From positions 1-9,666 of the forward strand of contig JANQOC010000015.1 in assembly GCA_028279265.1 (NCBI GenBank): a DNA stretch of 9,666 nt, read 5' to 3'. This DNA comes from Hyphomicrobiales bacterium. Its GTDB lineage: Bacteria; Pseudomonadota; Alphaproteobacteria; Rhizobiales; CAYWUX01. A program made the position numbers and the translations under genes. This document shows, in pieces, positions 1 through 5,892 of the stretch. Within the stretch, counting starts at the first letter, position 1. Each line of letters opens with the position of its first letter. The notes under the pieces are model-generated. The model had not been told where the DNA came from, did not search any database, and saw only the letters and a program-made list of their open reading frames with translations.

Positions 1-294
1 GCCCTTAGGAAACAACTGGCGGCCCGTGGTGTTCAGCTTGCCTCAACGGCAAGTACCCAAGGAGCCTACAAGGTTGTAGGCACGGTGAAGATGGGCAAAC
101 CAGCCTCCGGCAACCAGAGTATTCTCATTGAGTGGCAGGTTGTGGATCCTTCCGGCAAGAAGCTGGGCACCGTTTCTCAGAAGAATTCAATTCCACAAGG
201 GTCCCTTGATGGAGCCTGGGGCGACACGGCGAACAAGGCCGCATCAGCCGCTTCCAAGGGCATTGTTGAACTTCTGCCGAAAAAACAAGGATAG
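1..294 (+). CDS. C-terminal part of an unrecognised protein, probably exported (5' end outside window)
   Basis: An open frame enters at base 1 and runs 97 codons to a TAG stop at 292-294. The gene must begin upstream; the GTG at 85 and ATG at 91 lack a convincing ribosome-binding site and lie inside the frame. The visible part has a beta-strand-like stretch (YKVVGTVKMG, then SILIEWQVVDPSGKKLG), a conserved-looking GSLDGAWGDTANKAA segment, and a short Ala-rich helix ending in GIVELLP. This pattern recalls the C-terminal domain of uncharacterised alphaproteobacterial lipoproteins or envelope proteins, but I cannot name the family and no lipobox is visible because the N terminus is missing. It precedes prs on the same strand, with a hairpin between them, so it is probably a separate transcription unit. 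That it is a real coding region is fairly sure; the envelope location is an inference. Confidence 0.7.
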   Translation, partial: ALRKQLAARGVQLASTASTQGAYKVVGTVKMGKPASGNQSILIEWQVVDPSGKKLGTVSQKNSIPQGSLDGAWGDTANKAASAASKGIVELLPKKQG

Positions 295-358
295 AGTTCG
301 CAATCAAATCCTTATCCAACAGGGATCAATCTGACGATTGCAACTCCACAGAATCAAT

Positions 359-397
359 AATTGGGCTCTAATCCGGTTTACAGATTAGAGCCCAATT
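359..397 (+). terminator. Perfect 15-bp hairpin between the upstream gene and prs
   Basis: Bases 359-373 pair without mismatch with 383-397, around a 9-base loop (374-382). It lies 65 bases after the first gene's stop and about 100 bases before prs, as expected for a transcription terminator. No clear T-run follows on the + strand (only TT then GCTAG). The left side is A/T-rich, so the T-rich side is on the - strand, although no - strand gene ends here. It may instead be an mRNA 3'-end stabilising structure or a symmetric protein-binding site. Confidence 0.55.
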
Positions 398-494
398 GCT
401 AGAAGCCCGAATACAGACTCTTGATTTGGAGTCGCATTATGACCCTCAACTCTTGCCTTTCTACTATTTCTAATTTGATTTGGGAGCGCGTCTG

Positions 495-1427
495 ATGAAG
501 CTCGTCTCGGGCAACAGCAACCGGCCACTGGCGGAAGCAATTGCCGCTTATCTAAACTCTCCTCTGACAAAATGTATCGTCCGAAGATTTGCCGATATGG
601 AAATCTTTGTCGAAGTACAGGAGAACGTACGTGGAGAAGATATCTTTATCGTCCAGTCCACATCGTTTCCGGCCAATGATCATCTCATGGAATTACTGAT
701 CCTGATTGACGCCGTGCGACGGGCCTCGGCGCGCAGGATAACGGCTGTTCTTCCCTACTATGGTTACGCCCGCCAGGATCGGAAACCTGGGCCGCGAACA
801 CCCATCTCGGCGAAACTCGTTGCTAATCTTATTACCCGGGCCGGCGCCGACCGGGTGCTGACCCTGGATTTGCATGCCGGTCAGATACAGGGATTTTTCG
901 ATATCCCTACCGATAATTTGTATTCCGCCCCGACTATCGTCAAAGACATAGAACAGCGATTCGATCTGGACAAAGTCATGATCGTGTCTCCCGATGTGGG
1001 TGGTGTGGTTCGTGCCCGCGGTCTTGCAAAGCGTATCGGAGCGCCCATTTCGATCGTCGACAAGCGGCGGGAACGTCCCGGTGAATCAGAGGTTATGAAC
1101 GTTGTGGGGGATGTCACCGGTTATCGCTGTATCCTCATCGATGACATCGTCGATTCAGGCGGAACCCTGTGCAATGCCGCCGACGCTCTTCTGGAAAAAG
1201 GCGCCACCGAGGTCCATGCCTATATCACCCACGGCGTTTTGTCGGGCGGGGCCGTGGCGCGGGTCACCGCTTCCTCGCTCGCATCCCTGGTCATCACGGA
1301 TTCCATCCTGGCGACCGAAGCCGTGCGGGTCGCACACAATATCCGGGTTTTAACAGTCGCAGATCTGCTCGGCGAAGCCATTTCCCGGACTTCGAGTGAG
1401 AGGTCTGTTTCCAGCCTGTTTCACTAG
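495..1427 (+). CDS. prs: Ribose-phosphate pyrophosphokinase (PRPP synthetase)
   Basis: This enzyme transfers the pyrophosphate of ATP to ribose 5-phosphate to make PRPP, the precursor of purines, pyrimidines, histidine, tryptophan and NAD; it acts in the cytosol as a hexamer. The product is 310 residues, the usual class I length. Visible hallmarks are the N-terminal VSGNSNRPLA, ARQDRK at 92-97 (ATP-binding loop), DLHAGQ at 125-130 (metal and ATP site), KRRERPG at 190-196 (catalytic flexible loop) and the PRPP-binding motif DDIVDSGGT at 216-224. I chose the ATG at 495, not the in-frame TTG at 480, because GGGAG at 482-486 lies eight bases upstream and the protein then starts MKLVSGNSN as relatives do. 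No strong promoter is visible between the hairpin at 359-397 and the gene. PRPP is the co-substrate of the apt product encoded 3 kb downstream. Confidence 0.97.
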   Translation: MKLVSGNSNRPLAEAIAAYLNSPLTKCIVRRFADMEIFVEVQENVRGEDIFIVQSTSFPANDHLMELLILIDAVRRASARRITAVLPYYGYARQDRKPGPRTPISAKLVANLITRAGADRVLTLDLHAGQIQGFFDIPTDNLYSAPTIVKDIEQRFDLDKVMIVSPDVGGVVRARGLAKRIGAPISIVDKRRERPGESEVMNVVGDVTGYRCILIDDIVDSGGTLCNAADALLEKGATEVHAYITHGVLSGGAVARVTASSLASLVITDSILATEAVRVAHNIRVLTVADLLGEAISRTSSERSVSSLFH

Positions 1428-1517
1428 TCCGGGCCTGCCATTATTCCGATCCGCAGCTATTTTCATCGAAAATTCTGATATCACCTCAGTTTCTGATGCA
1501 ATTTGCTCAGGTTGCGA

Positions 1518-1546
1518 TTGCTATTGCAGAATTCACTCTGTATAAG
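1518..1546 (+). promoter_or_regulatory. Candidate sigma-70-type promoter for rplY-pth-ychF
   Basis: TTGCTA at 1518-1523 (-35-like) is separated by exactly 17 bases from TATAAG at 1541-1546 (-10-like, five of six consensus bases). Transcription would begin near 1553, giving a leader of about 80 bases before the rplY start. It is the best promoter-like pair in the prs-rplY gap. The call rests on consensus and spacing only. Confidence 0.5.
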
Positions 1547-1558
1547 GCTCCCTTGAAT

Positions 1559-1594
1559 TATCCGCGTCCAGCACCCCTGGAGGCATCGCGGATA
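1559..1594 (+). promoter_or_regulatory. Two-tier hairpin in the rplY leader
   Basis: TATCCGCG (1559-1566) pairs perfectly with CGCGGATA (1587-1594). Directly inside, TCCAG (1567-1571) pairs with CTGGA (1577-1581) around a 5-base loop, leaving GGCAT (1582-1586) as a one-sided bulge. This 8 + 5 bp bulged stem falls inside the leader predicted from the promoter at 1518-1546. Ribosomal protein leaders often carry such structures for feedback control, but whether this one binds L25 or anything else is unknown. Confidence 0.5.
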
Positions 1595-1596
1595 GA

Positions 1597-1622
1597 GGGC
1601 TAGAGGAGCCCGTTTTTATTTT
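1597..1622 (+). terminator. Terminator-like hairpin just before the rplY ribosome-binding site (possible attenuator)
   Basis: GGGCT (1597-1601) pairs with AGCCC (1607-1611) over a 5-base loop and is followed by G, five T's, A and four T's (1612-1622). The rplY ribosome-binding site GGAGAG starts at 1623. The stem is short, so it would be a weak terminator. It could be the end of the prs transcript, an attenuator for rplY-pth-ychF, or simply a U-rich ribosome standby site. Confidence 0.45.
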
Positions 1623-1633
1623 GGAGAGCAAAA

Positions 1634-2305
1634 ATGGCTGATATTTCTGAGATTAAAGCCACGTCTCGCGAAAAAACCGGCAAGGGGGCCGCGCGAGCTG
1701 CGAGACGTGAAGGACTGGTTCCCGCCGTGATTTACGGCGAAAAGCAACCCCCTGTACCGATCAATGTTGACTACAAGACCGTCTGGACGCACCTGCAAAC
1801 CGGCCAGTTTCTGTCGACCGTTTATATGATTGATGTCGGGGGCGACAAAACCCGTGTCATTCCCAGAGATATCCATTTGCACCCGGTTCGGGATTTCCCG
1901 ATGCACGTAGATTTTCTGCGCCTCGGAAAAGATTCCCGAATTACCGTGTCAGTCCCCGTTGTCTTCGAAAACGAAGATCTGTCTCCGGGCCTGAAACGGG
2001 GCGGCGTGCTCAACGTTGTTCGCTACGAAATCGAAGTGTCCTGTCCCGCAGATTCCATCCCGACCAATCTTACGGTCAACCTGGAAGGCCTGGACATTGG
2101 GGATTCTATCCACTTCTCGGCCATTACTCTGCCTGAAGGCGTCAATGCGACCATTACCGACAGGGACTTTACTGTCGTGACAATCGCCGGTGCCGTTTCC
2201 TCTGAAGATGAGGAGGCAGAAGAAGGAGAAGAAGGCGAAGAAGCTGCTGCTGAAGGTGAAGAAGGAGCCGAAGCAGAAGACAGCGAAGAATCCAAAGACG
2301 AATAA
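1634..2305 (+). CDS. rplY: Large-subunit ribosomal protein bL25, long CTC/TL5 form with acidic tail
   Basis: L25 binds 5S rRNA in the central protuberance of the 50S subunit. This 223-residue protein is the long two-domain form. The 5S-binding beta-barrel domain spans about 5-95 and includes the basic stretch TGKGAARAARREGLVPAV (15-32) and the HPVRDFPMHVDFLR segment (83-96). The C-terminal TL5-type beta domain follows (about 100-187). Residues 189-223 form a tail made almost only of Glu, Asp, Ala, Gly and Ser, common as a short feature in alphaproteobacteria but marked here. GGAGAG at 1623-1628 supports the ATG at 1634. It heads a close cluster with pth (38-base gap) and ychF; rplY-pth adjacency is widespread in bacteria. 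The leader carries a candidate promoter and two hairpins. Confidence 0.97.
   Translation: MADISEIKATSREKTGKGAARAARREGLVPAVIYGEKQPPVPINVDYKTVWTHLQTGQFLSTVYMIDVGGDKTRVIPRDIHLHPVRDFPMHVDFLRLGKDSRITVSVPVVFENEDLSPGLKRGGVLNVVRYEIEVSCPADSIPTNLTVNLEGLDIGDSIHFSAITLPEGVNATITDRDFTVVTIAGAVSSEDEEAEEGEEGEEAAAEGEEGAEAEDSEESKDE
2204..2300 (+). repeat. Imperfect GAAGAAGG-type purine-rich repeat encoding the L25 tail
   Basis: The 3' end of rplY is a nearly unbroken run of GAA/GAG codons with GGA, GGT and GCT between them, giving repeated GAAGAAGG and AAGGAG-like units. On the opposite strand it yields spurious Leu/Ser-rich open frames. Several units resemble Shine-Dalgarno sequences inside the coding region. 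Such low-complexity tracts often vary in length between strains. Confidence 0.7.
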
Positions 2306-2326
2306 ATCTTCTGACTTCTTCTTCTC

Positions 2327-2337
2327 GGGGAGACCCC
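2327..2337 (+). promoter_or_regulatory. pth ribosome-binding site inside a small GC hairpin
   Basis: The pth Shine-Dalgarno sequence GGGGAG (2327-2332) overlaps a possible four-pair hairpin, GGGG (2327-2330) with CCCC (2334-2337) around AGA. The ATG is 11 bases after the Shine-Dalgarno. If formed, the hairpin would hide the site until ribosomes leaving rplY melt it, which would couple translation of the two genes. The three-base loop makes its stability uncertain. Confidence 0.4.
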
Positions 2338-2343
2338 TGACAG

Positions 2344-3141
2344 ATGAAACTCTTTGTAGGGCTTGGCAATCCCGGCGCCAAGTATGAACGCCATCGCCAT
2401 AATGTTGGTTTCATGGTGGTGGACGAAATTGCGCGGCAATTCAGCTTTGATACCTGGCGTAAGAAATTCCAGGGACAGGTTGCAGAGGGTCGGATAAACA
2501 CGACCAAGTGCCTGCTATTGAAACCGGAGACCTATATGAATGATTCCGGTTTCTCTGTCGGGGAAGCGCTGCGATTCTACAAGCTGGATCTTGAAGATGT
2601 CTTCGTCTTCCACGACGAGATTGACCTGAAGCCAGGGAAAATCCGGGTCAAAACCGGGGGTGGTTCCGCCGGACATAACGGCCTGAAGTCCATCACGTCG
2701 CAGATCGGCAACGACTATGTACGTGTTCGCATCGGTGTCGGACATCCCGGTCGGAAAGACCAGGTGTACAAATACGTCCTGCAAAACTTTTCCAAGGCCG
2801 ACCAGGACTGGCTGCCCGAAGCCATTGAAGCCATGGCGAAAGCAGCGACGCATCTGGCGGATGATCGCGCCGACAAGTTCATGAATGAAGTCGCCCGCGT
2901 CCTGGGCAACAATGACGACAAGCAACAGGGCAGGTCGAAACCGAAATCCCCGGATAAGAACAAAGACAACCAAAAGAAAAGAACCGAAGCGAAGGACGCG
3001 AACGAGACAAGTAAAACAAAAGAAAATTCAACCTCTCCCTCTCGGTCCGATAAGAATAAGGAGGCCGGTGAAGACTCCCCTTCCGGCATTCTGGCCGAAA
3101 AACTTCGCGCCTTGTTATCGCGCAATTCAGAAAAAAATTAG
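2344..3141 (+). CDS. pth: Peptidyl-tRNA hydrolase with a long lysine-rich C-terminal extension
   Basis: Pth hydrolyses the ester bond between peptide and tRNA in peptidyl-tRNAs that drop off the ribosome, recycling the tRNA in the cytosol. All catalytic and substrate positions of the bacterial family are present: N9 in GLGNPG, H19 in RHRHNVGF (the catalytic His), N66 in ETYMNDSG, D91 in HDEIDL and N112 in GGGSAGHNGLKS. The usual enzyme ends near residue 190. Here it continues to 265 with a hydrophilic Lys/Asp/Asn/Ser-rich stretch (about 199-246), closing with a possible short amphipathic helix, GILAEKLRALLSR (248-260). Extensions occur in other alphaproteobacteria, but their role is not settled. 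The frame stays open and the tail ends only 12 bases before ychF, so this is not a fused reading-frame accident. Confidence 0.97.
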   Translation: MKLFVGLGNPGAKYERHRHNVGFMVVDEIARQFSFDTWRKKFQGQVAEGRINTTKCLLLKPETYMNDSGFSVGEALRFYKLDLEDVFVFHDEIDLKPGKIRVKTGGGSAGHNGLKSITSQIGNDYVRVRIGVGHPGRKDQVYKYVLQNFSKADQDWLPEAIEAMAKAATHLADDRADKFMNEVARVLGNNDDKQQGRSKPKSPDKNKDNQKKRTEAKDANETSKTKENSTSPSRSDKNKEAGEDSPSGILAEKLRALLSRNSEKN

Positions 3142-3153
3142 GGAACCCTATTC

Positions 3154-4251
3154 ATGGGATTCAAATGCGGTATTGTCGGTCTTCCCAATGTCGGGAAATC
3201 CACTCTTTTTAACGCGCTGACACAAACCTCGTCAGCGGAGGCAGCCAACTATCCTTTCTGTACCATCGAACCCAATGTGGGAGAGGTTTTTGTGCCGGAT
3301 GAGCGGCTTACAAAAATTTCCACTATTGCGGAATCGAAAACTACTGTTCCGACACGTCTTACCTTCGTCGACATTGCCGGCCTTGTTAAGGGCGCTTCCA
3401 AGGGCGAAGGGCTCGGCAACAAGTTCCTGGCCCATATTCGGGAAGTCGATGCGATCGCCTATGTTCTGAGATGCTTTGAAGATGGCGAAATCACCCATGT
3501 GGAAGGACGTATTGATCCCTTGTCAGATGCGGAGGCGGTTGAAACGGAGCTGATGCTCGCCGATCTGGAAAGCCTGGAAAGACGCATTGAAGGTCTGGAA
3601 CGCCGCATTCGCGGTCAGGACAAGGAAGCCAAAGCGACACTGGCTCTGGTGGAAAAGACCCTGCCGCTCCTTCGGGATGGAATCCCGGCGCGCAATCTTG
3701 ATCTGAACGAGGATGAAAAGAAACTTTTTCGGCAGCTCAACCTGCTGACGTCGAAACCGGTTCTTTATGTCTGCAATGTCGATGAAGAATCGGCCGCCAC
3801 GGGAAATGACTATTCAAAAAAGGTAGAAGAATTCGCCGCAGAAACCGGGGCGGGCTGCATCACCATATCGGCAAAAATTGAATCGGAGCTCGCGCAGCTC
3901 GAAGAGGCGGAGCAAAATGAATATCTTGAAACCCTTGGCCTCGAAGAACCGGGTCTAAAGCGGCTGATCCGGGAAGGATATGATCTGCTGAACCTGATTA
4001 CGTTCTTTACGTCGGGTCCGAATGAGTCCCGGGCCTGGACGATCCGGCAGAATACGGCCGCCCCACGTGCCGCAGGGACGATACATACAGACTTTGAACG
4101 CGGATTTATCCGGGCCCAAACCATCGCCTACGATGATTTCATAAAATTTTATGGCGAACACGGCGCCAAAGAAGCCGGTAAAATGCGCGACGAGGGCAAG
4201 GACTACATCGTTCAGGACGGCGATGTTATTCTCTTCAAATTCGCTACCTGA
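3154..4251 (+). CDS. ychF: Ribosome-binding P-loop ATPase YchF (Obg family, OLA1-like)
   Basis: YchF/OLA1 proteins bind ribosomes and hydrolyse ATP rather than GTP; they are linked to stress responses and translation quality. The 365-residue product has the normal family length. It shows the P-loop GLPNVGKST (9-17), the G3 motif DIAGLVKGAS (73-82), and NVDE at 208-211 in place of the GTPase NKxD motif, the family signature for ATP use. A helical, charged insert lies near 130-170. A C-terminal TGS domain (about 285-363) contains LITFFTSGPNESRAWTI and the ERGFIRA segment. The ATG at 3154 lies 12 bases after the pth stop, with a modest GGGA at 3141-3144 as ribosome-binding site, so it is very probably translated from the same mRNA as pth. 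No clear terminator is visible in the 44 bases before the convergent apt stop. Confidence 0.97.
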   Translation: MGFKCGIVGLPNVGKSTLFNALTQTSSAEAANYPFCTIEPNVGEVFVPDERLTKISTIAESKTTVPTRLTFVDIAGLVKGASKGEGLGNKFLAHIREVDAIAYVLRCFEDGEITHVEGRIDPLSDAEAVETELMLADLESLERRIEGLERRIRGQDKEAKATLALVEKTLPLLRDGIPARNLDLNEDEKKLFRQLNLLTSKPVLYVCNVDEESAATGNDYSKKVEEFAAETGAGCITISAKIESELAQLEEAEQNEYLETLGLEEPGLKRLIREGYDLLNLITFFTSGPNESRAWTIRQNTAAPRAAGTIHTDFERGFIRAQTIAYDDFIKFYGEHGAKEAGKMRDEGKDYIVQDGDVILFKFAT

Positions 4252-4295
4252 GGATCGGTTCAACGACCGTCACCCCTCTCGTACCCAACTCCGGA

Positions 4296-4823
4296 CTAGT
4301 CCCCTTCGAACTCAATGAGCGACTTGCAGGGGACACCCATCTCTTCAACGATCTTCAAACCACCGAGATCCGGCAGGTCAATGACAAAACAGGCACCGAC
4401 CACGTTGCCCTTGACTTTGCGGATGAGATTAACAGCAGCGCAAGCTGTTCCTCCGGTGGCGATGAGATCGTCAACGATGAGCACATTGGTATCAGGATCT
4501 ATGGCATCGGCATGAATTTCCACCTCGTCGGTGCCATACTCCAGTTCATAAGTTTCACCGATTGTTTTGGCAGGCAGTTTGCCCTGTTTCCGGATGGGAA
4601 CGAATCCGGTGCCCAGCCTGTCGGCAACCGCGCCTCCAAGAATAAAGCCGCGGGCTTCGATACCCGCGACAACATCAATGTTCATTGATTTGTAGGGATC
4701 GGCGAGACGGGCAATACAGGCTTCAAATCCCTCCGCATGATGAAGCAATGTGGTGATATCCCGGAACTGGATTCCGGGGCTTGGGTAGTCAGGGATCGTC
4801 CTCACCAGGCTCTTTATATCCAT
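4296..4823 (-). CDS. apt: Adenine phosphoribosyltransferase
   Basis: Apt converts adenine and PRPP to AMP and pyrophosphate, the salvage route for adenine, in the cytosol. The product is 175 residues, close to the family norm. It shows the N-terminal RTIPDYPSPGIQFRDIT, GIEARGF (54-60), the RKQGKLP loop (68-74), EYGTDEVEIH (85-94) and the PRPP-binding motif VDDLIATGGTA (117-127). A longer frame reaches 4871, but I chose the ATG at 4821-4823 because AAGGAG (complement of 4833-4838) sits just upstream and the protein then starts MDIKSLVRTIPDYP as relatives do. It lies 54 bases downstream of mtnP on the same strand, so the enzyme that releases adenine and the one that recaptures it are probably cotranscribed. 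It converges with ychF. Confidence 0.96.
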   Translation of the reverse strand: MDIKSLVRTIPDYPSPGIQFRDITTLLHHAEGFEACIARLADPYKSMNIDVVAGIEARGFILGGAVADRLGTGFVPIRKQGKLPAKTIGETYELEYGTDEVEIHADAIDPDTNVLIVDDLIATGGTACAAVNLIRKVKGNVVGACFVIDLPDLGGLKIVEEMGVPCKSLIEFEGD

Positions 4824-4877
4824 TTCCGTGGACTCCTTGGTCTTCGCGCTCGGACATGCGCTGAATTGCAATCACTT

Positions 4878-5756
4878 TTATTTCGGATTGAGGACGCGCC
4901 CGGCCACAGCTTCAAGCTTGGCAACGAGTTCCGGGTCCCTCACTTCCGGTGATGTGATAATGGCGACGTCAAGAGAACGATCGGAACCCAAAGGACAAGG
5001 CGGATGTTCCGCCGGAAAATCCTGGGCCACACGGGCAATCAGCTTTTGCGCCGTCTTGGCATTTTCTGTCATGACCCGAATGATCTCCGCGACATCTACA
5101 TCCGTGTGATCTTCATGCCAGCAATCGTAGTCAGTCACCATAGCGACCGTGGCATAGCAGATTTCCGCTTCCCGGGCGAGTTTGGCTTCCGGCATGTTGG
5201 TCATGCCAATGACGTCACACCCCCATTTTCGATACAGTTCGGACTCGGCCCGGGTCGAAAACTGGGGGCCCTCCATGACCAGATACGTCCCGTTGCGCAC
5301 ATGTGTGATATTTTCGGCCTTCGCCGCAGCCTCGATGGCATCGACGAGTTTCGGACTCACCGGGTCGGCCATGGCCACATGGGCGACACAGCCTTCGGAG
5401 AAGAAACTCTTGGGCCGCGCAAAAGTACGGTCAATGAACTGGTCCACGAGAACGAAAGTGCCGGGTCCCAGATCCTCACGCAGGGAACCGCATGCGGAAA
5501 TCGATATGATATCCGTGACGCCCACTCTTTTCAGGGCATCAATGTTGGCGCGGTAATTGATCTCGCTGGGCGGAATGCGATGGCCGCGTCCGTGGCGCGG
5601 CAGAAACACCAGAGGAAGATTGCCGATTTCTCCAAAAGTCAGGACATCTGAAGGATCACCCCAGGGCGTCTCAACCTTTTCAGTACGGATGTTTGTCAAT
5701 CCCGGGAGATCATAGACGCCGCTTCCTCCCATGATTCCAAGTACAGATTTGACCAT
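4878..5756 (-). CDS. mtnP: S-methyl-5'-thioadenosine phosphorylase (MTAP)
   Basis: MTAP splits 5'-methylthioadenosine with phosphate into adenine and 5-methylthioribose 1-phosphate, clearing the by-product of polyamine and homoserine-lactone synthesis. The 292-residue protein has the family's usual length. Landmarks are GGSGVYD (10-16, phosphate loop), PRHGRGH (53-59), NYRANI (67-72), SACGSL (87-92), MEGPQFSTRAE (161-171), GMTNMPE (184-190) and TDYDCW (208-213). The two Asp in the last motif match the pair that selects adenine over guanine or hypoxanthine in MTAP. A methylthioinosine phosphorylase is the main alternative, and the Asp pair argues against it. GAGGAG (complement of 5764-5769), seven bases before the ATG, supports the start. 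The gene starts just past the petABC terminator, so it needs its own promoter; only a weak TTTACC / TAATCT pair with a 16-base spacer is visible on the - strand upstream. Confidence 0.95.
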   Translation of the reverse strand: MVKSVLGIMGGSGVYDLPGLTNIRTEKVETPWGDPSDVLTFGEIGNLPLVFLPRHGRGHRIPPSEINYRANIDALKRVGVTDIISISACGSLREDLGPGTFVLVDQFIDRTFARPKSFFSEGCVAHVAMADPVSPKLVDAIEAAAKAENITHVRNGTYLVMEGPQFSTRAESELYRKWGCDVIGMTNMPEAKLAREAEICYATVAMVTDYDCWHEDHTDVDVAEIIRVMTENAKTAQKLIARVAQDFPAEHPPCPLGSDRSLDVAIITSPEVRDPELVAKLEAVAGRVLNPK

Positions 5757-5824
5757 AAAAGTTCTCCTCTGGCGAACCGCATGTCGTTCGCAGTCAGATT
5801 AGCTGAACTTCACCGGAGGTAAAC

Positions 5825-5854
5825 AAAAAAGGCTCCCTCGAAGGGAGCCTTTTT
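5825..5854 (-). terminator. Strong bidirectional intrinsic terminator after petC
   Basis: GGCTCCCT (5831-5838) pairs perfectly with AGGGAGCC (5842-5849). The stem is flanked by six A's (5825-5830) on the left and five T's (5850-5854) on the right. Read on the - strand, the hairpin follows the petC stop by about 40 bases and is followed by six T's, so it should end the petABC transcript and isolate mtnP-apt. It would also act on the + strand, where it could stop antisense transcription into petC. Confidence 0.93.
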
Positions 5855-5892
5855 AAGAATTCGTTTATACCTGGCTTATCAAGCCTGTCTCA

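Noticed and set aside
398..494. prs promoter candidates (TTGATT at 421, TACTAT at 462)
   Set aside because: No -35/-10 pair with acceptable spacing and sequence could be found.
1545..1558. Near-identical stretch shared with the petC terminator (around 5830-5842)
   Set aside because: Only about 14 bases with one mismatch; too short to call a repeat family.
2023..2439. Leu/Ser-rich open frames on the strand opposite rplY
   Set aside because: They arise from the complement of the Glu-codon repeat in the L25 tail and have no start signals.
3131..3137. Run of seven A's at the pth 3' end as a programmed frameshift site
   Set aside because: The stop follows at once, neither shifted frame leads into ychF in the correct frame, and pth already has a natural ending.
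4252..4295. Terminator between convergent ychF and apt
   Set aside because: Only a four-pair CGGT/ACCG stem without a T-run and the short palindrome GGACTAGTCC at the apt stop; not enough to call.
5004..5651. 215-codon open frame antisense to mtnP
   Set aside because: Lies wholly inside a well-identified gene on the other strand; explained by codon bias.
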